From contig JAOVFP010000004.1 of the NCBI GenBank assembly GCA_025738555.1, positions 5,146,001 to 5,210,000 on the forward strand: DNA of 64,000 nt, read 5' to 3'. Made by a program: the position numbers and the translations under genes. Below, one piece after another: positions 60,456 to 64,000 of the stretch (the stretch's first letter is position 1; the number at the start of each line of letters is the position of its first letter). Source of the DNA: Cyathus striatus. Its lineage: Eukaryota > Basidiomycota > Agaricomycetes > Agaricales > Nidulariaceae. The notes under the pieces are model-generated. The model saw nothing but the letters and a program-made list of their open reading frames with translations, had not been told where the DNA came from and did no database searches.

Positions 60456-60793
60456 CCATAGTCCACTCGTCTTTCTCACTCCCTCACTTTTTGACTTATA
60501 GCCAATGAAAACACAAATCCAACACAAATCTTTTGTCTTTTCTTATCTCTTTCTTTCATCTTTAAATTTTTACATTGTTTAGTACTGTCTATAGATTTCT
60601 TGTTTGAGCGGTGTCATGGTTCTCATTCTGGTTGTGAGTGCCTTCCCACTACTGCTCCTTGCCAGACTAAACAATGTAAAAATTTAAAGATGAAAGAAAG
60701 AGATAAGAAAAGACAAAAGATTTGTGTTGGATTTGTGTTTTCATTGGCTATAAGTCAAAAAGTGAGGGAGTGAGAAAGACAAGTGGACTATGG
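60456..60793. mobile_element. 338-bp fold-back element: near-perfect 128-bp inverted arms, 82-bp loop
   Basis: The left arm 60456-60583 starts CCATAGTCCACTCGTCTTTC and ends TTACATTGTTTAGT. The right arm 60666-60793 is its inverse; the one mismatch I see is C/T in ACTYGTC. Arms have equal length. No clear target duplication beside it. Such near-identity implies recent origin or gene conversion. Confidence 0.8.
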
Positions 60794-61154
60794 ATGTTAT
60801 AGCTTATGTATTAACCAAATGCAAAAGTTTTTTGTAGCAGAACAAAGGAAATTTCAACTACTTTGTAGACAGACAAGTATTAATTTTTTTAGTTCATACA
60901 TTACTTTATACATAGGATCTTTTACTTAGGTGCCTGTGGCAGATTTTGGTGCTTATAAAGTGCTTAACAAGGTCGGAGGACGAAATCCACATATAACTCA
61001 CCAATTTTGGAGGTATCATCCCACAATCCACATATGGATGCCCTTATTCCGCCAAAATCTGTCCACGTATCGATTTTCGAGTCTGTCCTTCAACCTCTAT
61101 GGGAGTTTTCAGGGGTCCTGATGGAGTTCGAGATATCATAGCAGGTTACAACTA

Positions 61155-62060
61155 CTGATAAGTAATGTATTTCAGCCTCCAGTACCAAGCTACTTTAATA
61201 CAACACAGAGTTCATGCTAGCCCTAAATCATTATGTATGCTTCTTTAGTGTAAGTTATACCAGCATCAGTAATATTCTCACCATAACGATCTTTCTGCAT
61301 GTTCAAGCAACACAATCATCCATGCCATCTGTACCAACTAAAATGTATAAAAACATCATAAGTTAGTAATAAGTCCCTACAGACTATTGAACAAGGATTA
61401 ATTTACTTACTCAGTTCGCATTCTACTTTAGTGGTCAGTGCAGTATTGACACCAAAGTCAACAATGGCGTGAACAAGGGCATAAGCACAGATAACAAAAG
61501 CAGTGAAGCACATTGGTGAGTTCAAATGAGGGGTTAGGAAAGAGGATCGCTAGTATTATAGCTTAACATTCTTACCTTTATATAGAAATCCATATATGTC
61601 TGAAATCTGCTTGAACTGAATCAATTCTGTAGTGCTGTGAAATCATGATCAATTCCAAGCATTCACACCAAAGGAAAACCTACATAGCCAAATGCTAGAC
61701 TCCGGATACATGGTACTCCCATTAATTTATTCTAATAATATATTCGCACATTTGCACAATGCACACACGGCATTGGATGATTCTGACTGACGATAGATGT
61801 TTCATATCATAAAACTAAACATAAAGAATTAGTTTAAATCTGTACATATATTTGATATATTTGATACTGAAACTGAGCACATGGAAAAGACGTGGAGCTA
61901 TAGCTACAATGACACATCGGAAGAGATCATTCATTATATTTTTGCATGAGGAGCAAGCCTTTCACATGTTGAAGGTATATTGATCATGATGCTGATGCTG
62001 ATGAAGGCTGGAGTTGCATAAATCTATGGAAAGTTCATTTTCAACACTTAGAAATGGAAT
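61155..62060. repeat. Duplicated block with the secreted-peptide gene, copy 2
   Basis: Partner of 52004-53000, same orientation, ~9.1 kb away. Begins just after the outer AGGACCCC motif (~61130), so a transposon end may mark its border. Confidence 0.65.
61303..61513 (-). CDS. Putative secreted peptide precursor, 45 aa, copy 2
   Basis: Exons 61411-61513 and 61303-61337, same lengths (103 and 35 nt) and same intron phase as copy 1; the intron is 73 nt. The product starts MCFTAFVICAYALVHA and ends with two cysteines (ECEL, TDGMDDCVA). The TATATAAA match (minus) is at 61577-61584, 64 nt before the ATG. Of about 15 base changes between the copies in exon 1 only two or three are silent, so the peptide part changes fast while frame, splice sites and cysteines stay. 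The alanines before the mature part are partly lost here, so cleavage may differ. Confidence 0.6.
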
Positions 62061-62909
62061 GTATGCTTTCATTCCACATGCACATAAGATGATAAGCATC
62101 AAATATGCATTCAAAGTCAAATATGTGGCAGGGTGGGAAGGATATCAAGATTATTAAGCGGTTATCGCATTAGTACTCTCACTTGACCACATGTTCTGGT
62201 GATCAAACATAGACATAACAAATTCTTCCTGTCCAGTGTTAACTCATTGTCTATAAAAAAACCAGTCATTCCATATTTAGAACTATTACAACTTGGACAT
62301 CTGTAGTGATAATCAAAGAATCAATGTGTCAAACGGTTCCGAATCGTATAGCATGATTCAAACTGGAACTGATACTCCCATTCACCTGCCATCTCCCGGT
62401 CTTGGGCAGATTGAGCTTGGGTTGAGCAAAACAAACCATCACCAAGTAGCTCCAAATGAAACGATTAATTATATAATAAATTATGTTGAAGTCTCACATC
62501 ATCTTGATTCTTGAATACAGTCTCATTTGCACTGTTCATGAGAACATTTCCAAAATTCATAATGTTGCTTGTGATGTGCCCCCTCCCCTGTTTCAAGTTT
62601 ACACTCAAAGCTCTGTTCACATGGATGGATTTGATAGAGACTGAGTACTTTGCATATATCAAGTTAATGCTACTTAATACAGATGGAGGAAAATGCATGC
62701 TATAAGTGAGTGAAGAACAAATTGACACCTATGTGGTTAATCTAGAATGGAAATAAATGAAACAAAAGATATGGAGAGGTAATAATCGTTGATTAAGAAA
62801 GGATCAAATCCACCTCGCTATTCAGACAACAACAGATTGAGATGACTGAACAACGATTAATGCTAAACTCATGGTCAATTCAATAGTAATATTCAAGCTG
62901 AAGTTTGGA
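62061..62909. other. No gene recognised
   Basis: Spacer at the 3' side of the next gene. Open frames at 62293-62705 on + are unsupported. Confidence 0.4.
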
Positions 62910-62910
62910 C

Positions 62911-63829
62911 TAACCTGAGTTTGGGTTCTCTCGATCCTGCCACCACTCCAAGCCACAACTTTGATCCTCTGCCGTAATTTGGTGGCATGCCAACTCGAAA
63001 GTGAATAATCCATCCATCTTACAATCAAAATTGTAAAGAACATTATATCCATCTTTGAGCTCGGAAATTTCTGCAGCCTTTTGGATATGAGAAGGGCGAT
63101 TATTGTAGGATAATTGGTTGGTTCTAAGAGGAAATTTCCCCTCGAGAGTGAACAGGTCCAAGCTATGAAACGTGGAACTGATGTCCATCTTCTTTAAGTT
63201 CATACGTATCGCCAGCTCACAGCTTTCCATGCCGAAGTTGAGTGCTCAGAACTGAACTACTGTAGATATCTATAAATATTTCAACAGTTATTTCTTTGAA
63301 TACCACTGCAGATACTTACTGTGTCAGAGATATGCAGTTGGCGTTTCTCGGGGGAAATCGAACCAATACTTGTTCTCTGGGCTTTAGGATCCAAACCAAA
63401 TATTTGGAAAGGTTTGGAGCTATCAATAGGGGCAAGTACAATCGGATAGTTGGTAAAGTTCCTTGTATGAGTCATATTGGACTTCTTGTAGACATCCTTG
63501 AGCCCAATGAATTGAGATGGGTGGCATAAATGGTCAATGTCCCACTGAGAAATGATCCCTTTGGTTGGAAGAAAAGAGGAGTGAGATGGGAAGTATTGAC
63601 CATTACTAGAGCTTTTTACAAGTATAAGATTGATAATAGTGCAGAGGAGACAACCTAGTAGCGCAAAACTACTGATTAGTGTACCACATTTCCCAGCGCT
63701 TGATGAGACTTTGCTAGCCAATGGGATGTCGGGATGCGAGTCAGGGAGGAGTCTCTTGTACAACTCTGCAGATGCCTGCTGTGATATCGATGTAGCATGA
63801 TGTGAGCTGCCTGTTTTGAAAGTGTACAT
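62911..63829 (-). pseudogene. Single-pass membrane protein of an uncharacterised basidiomycete family, one nonsense codon
   Basis: Exon 1 (63320-63829) encodes 170 residues: a cytoplasmic N-terminus with LYKRLLPDSHPDIPL, a membrane helix at 51-71 (LISSFALLGCLLCTIINLIL), then an outside part with NMTH, FTNYPIVLAPIDSSKP and SIGSISPEKRQLHIS. Exon 2 starts at 63269 after a GTAAGT...TATAG intron: ISTVVQF, TGA (63246-63248), ALNFGMESCELAIRM. It runs through NFDCKMDGLFTFELACHQ and LEWWQDRENPNSG to TAG at 62911. Remembered relatives have QFR at the TGA position, so CGA to TGA is likely. The family (motifs PxxxxGxISP, QFRxxxxGMExCxL, Cys pair, EWWQ) is common in Agaricomycetes and unnamed as far as I know. 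Confidence 0.6.
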
Positions 63830-64000
63830 CCCGGAAGAGAAAGATAAGCATTCAGTATGAGATAGAAGATGGCAGTGCTCTTATACGGACAGCGCATAAA
63901 ATGTTTGGACTGCACCTATAATTTCTGCCAAATGTAGATCAAGATTGGGAAACCAATGATCTATGTATTTTGTGATTATCTTCTCAGGTCGCCTGTCCGA

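Larger units (their letters stand above)
57113..61130. repeat. Region bracketed by inverted AGGACCCC...ATAGAGGT motifs
   Basis: At 57113-57150 the + strand reads AGTAGGACCCCCAAAA..CCTATAGAGGT. At ~61080-61125 the minus strand reads TCAGGACCCCTGAAAA..CCCATAGAGGT. An inner pair, GTACAGTAGGACCCCTGAAA (57194) and its inverse ending at 58152, continues AATTA.GGTAAAGGTCATTC. This suggests nested transposon ends, ~4.0 kb outside and ~0.96 kb inside. I found no transposase between them. Confidence 0.45.

Noticed and set aside
1..64000. LTR retrotransposon or reverse transcriptase
   Set aside because: I looked for the YxDD-type core, RNase H and integrase patterns and for long direct terminal repeats and found none.

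Overview
The window reads as nuclear DNA of a mushroom-forming basidiomycete (Agaricomycetes). Genes are cut by many 50-70 nt introns with GTATGT/GTAAGT-like donors. Several encode families typical of that clade (DUF6533 and DUF6534 membrane proteins, a UstYa-like protein, long-loop Cys6 proteins), and several have a TATATAAA box 64-90 nt before the ATG. All calls come from reading translations, splice signals and repeats by eye; no database search was possible.

Left part (1-17.5 kb): a decayed F-box-like gene (-), a DUF6533 membrane protein (+), a ten-exon GT15 alpha-mannosyltransferase of 387 codons with one abnormally large intron (-), an intron-containing tRNA-Arg(ACG) with two decayed tandem copies (-), two small unknown proteins facing apart, a low-complexity charged protein (-), a six-exon GNAT acetyltransferase (-) and a 339-bp MITE with TA target duplication.

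Centre (17,634-32,267): the most striking object. A 14,634-bp unit has perfect 12-bp terminal inverted repeats, an 8-bp target duplication (ATACACAG) and subterminal arrays of GAGCGG/GCTGAGC motifs. Inside are two copies of one two-gene cassette in mirror order: a MULE-like DDE transposase facing the centre and a small Cys/His-rich protein facing the terminus. Both transposase copies carry nonsense codons. The middle holds a nested repeat and a minisatellite.

Right part (32.3-64 kb): a second DUF6533 gene, a two-exon 540-residue multi-pass membrane protein, a tandem pair of Cys6 genes (one intact, one broken), a 12-exon DUF6534 gene of 351 codons, then a repeat-rich stretch. That stretch has a long-arm inverted-repeat element, a duplicated 1.2-kb block, two copies of a 45-residue putative secreted peptide inside a duplicated 0.9-kb block, a frameshifted UstYa-like gene, a near-perfect 128-bp fold-back and a membrane-protein gene broken by one TGA.

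No shared pathway links the host genes. Apart from the mannosyltransferase (Golgi glycosylation) and the acetyltransferase they are lineage-specific membrane, secreted or DNA-binding-like proteins, and the second half is shaped mainly by transposons and segmental duplication.
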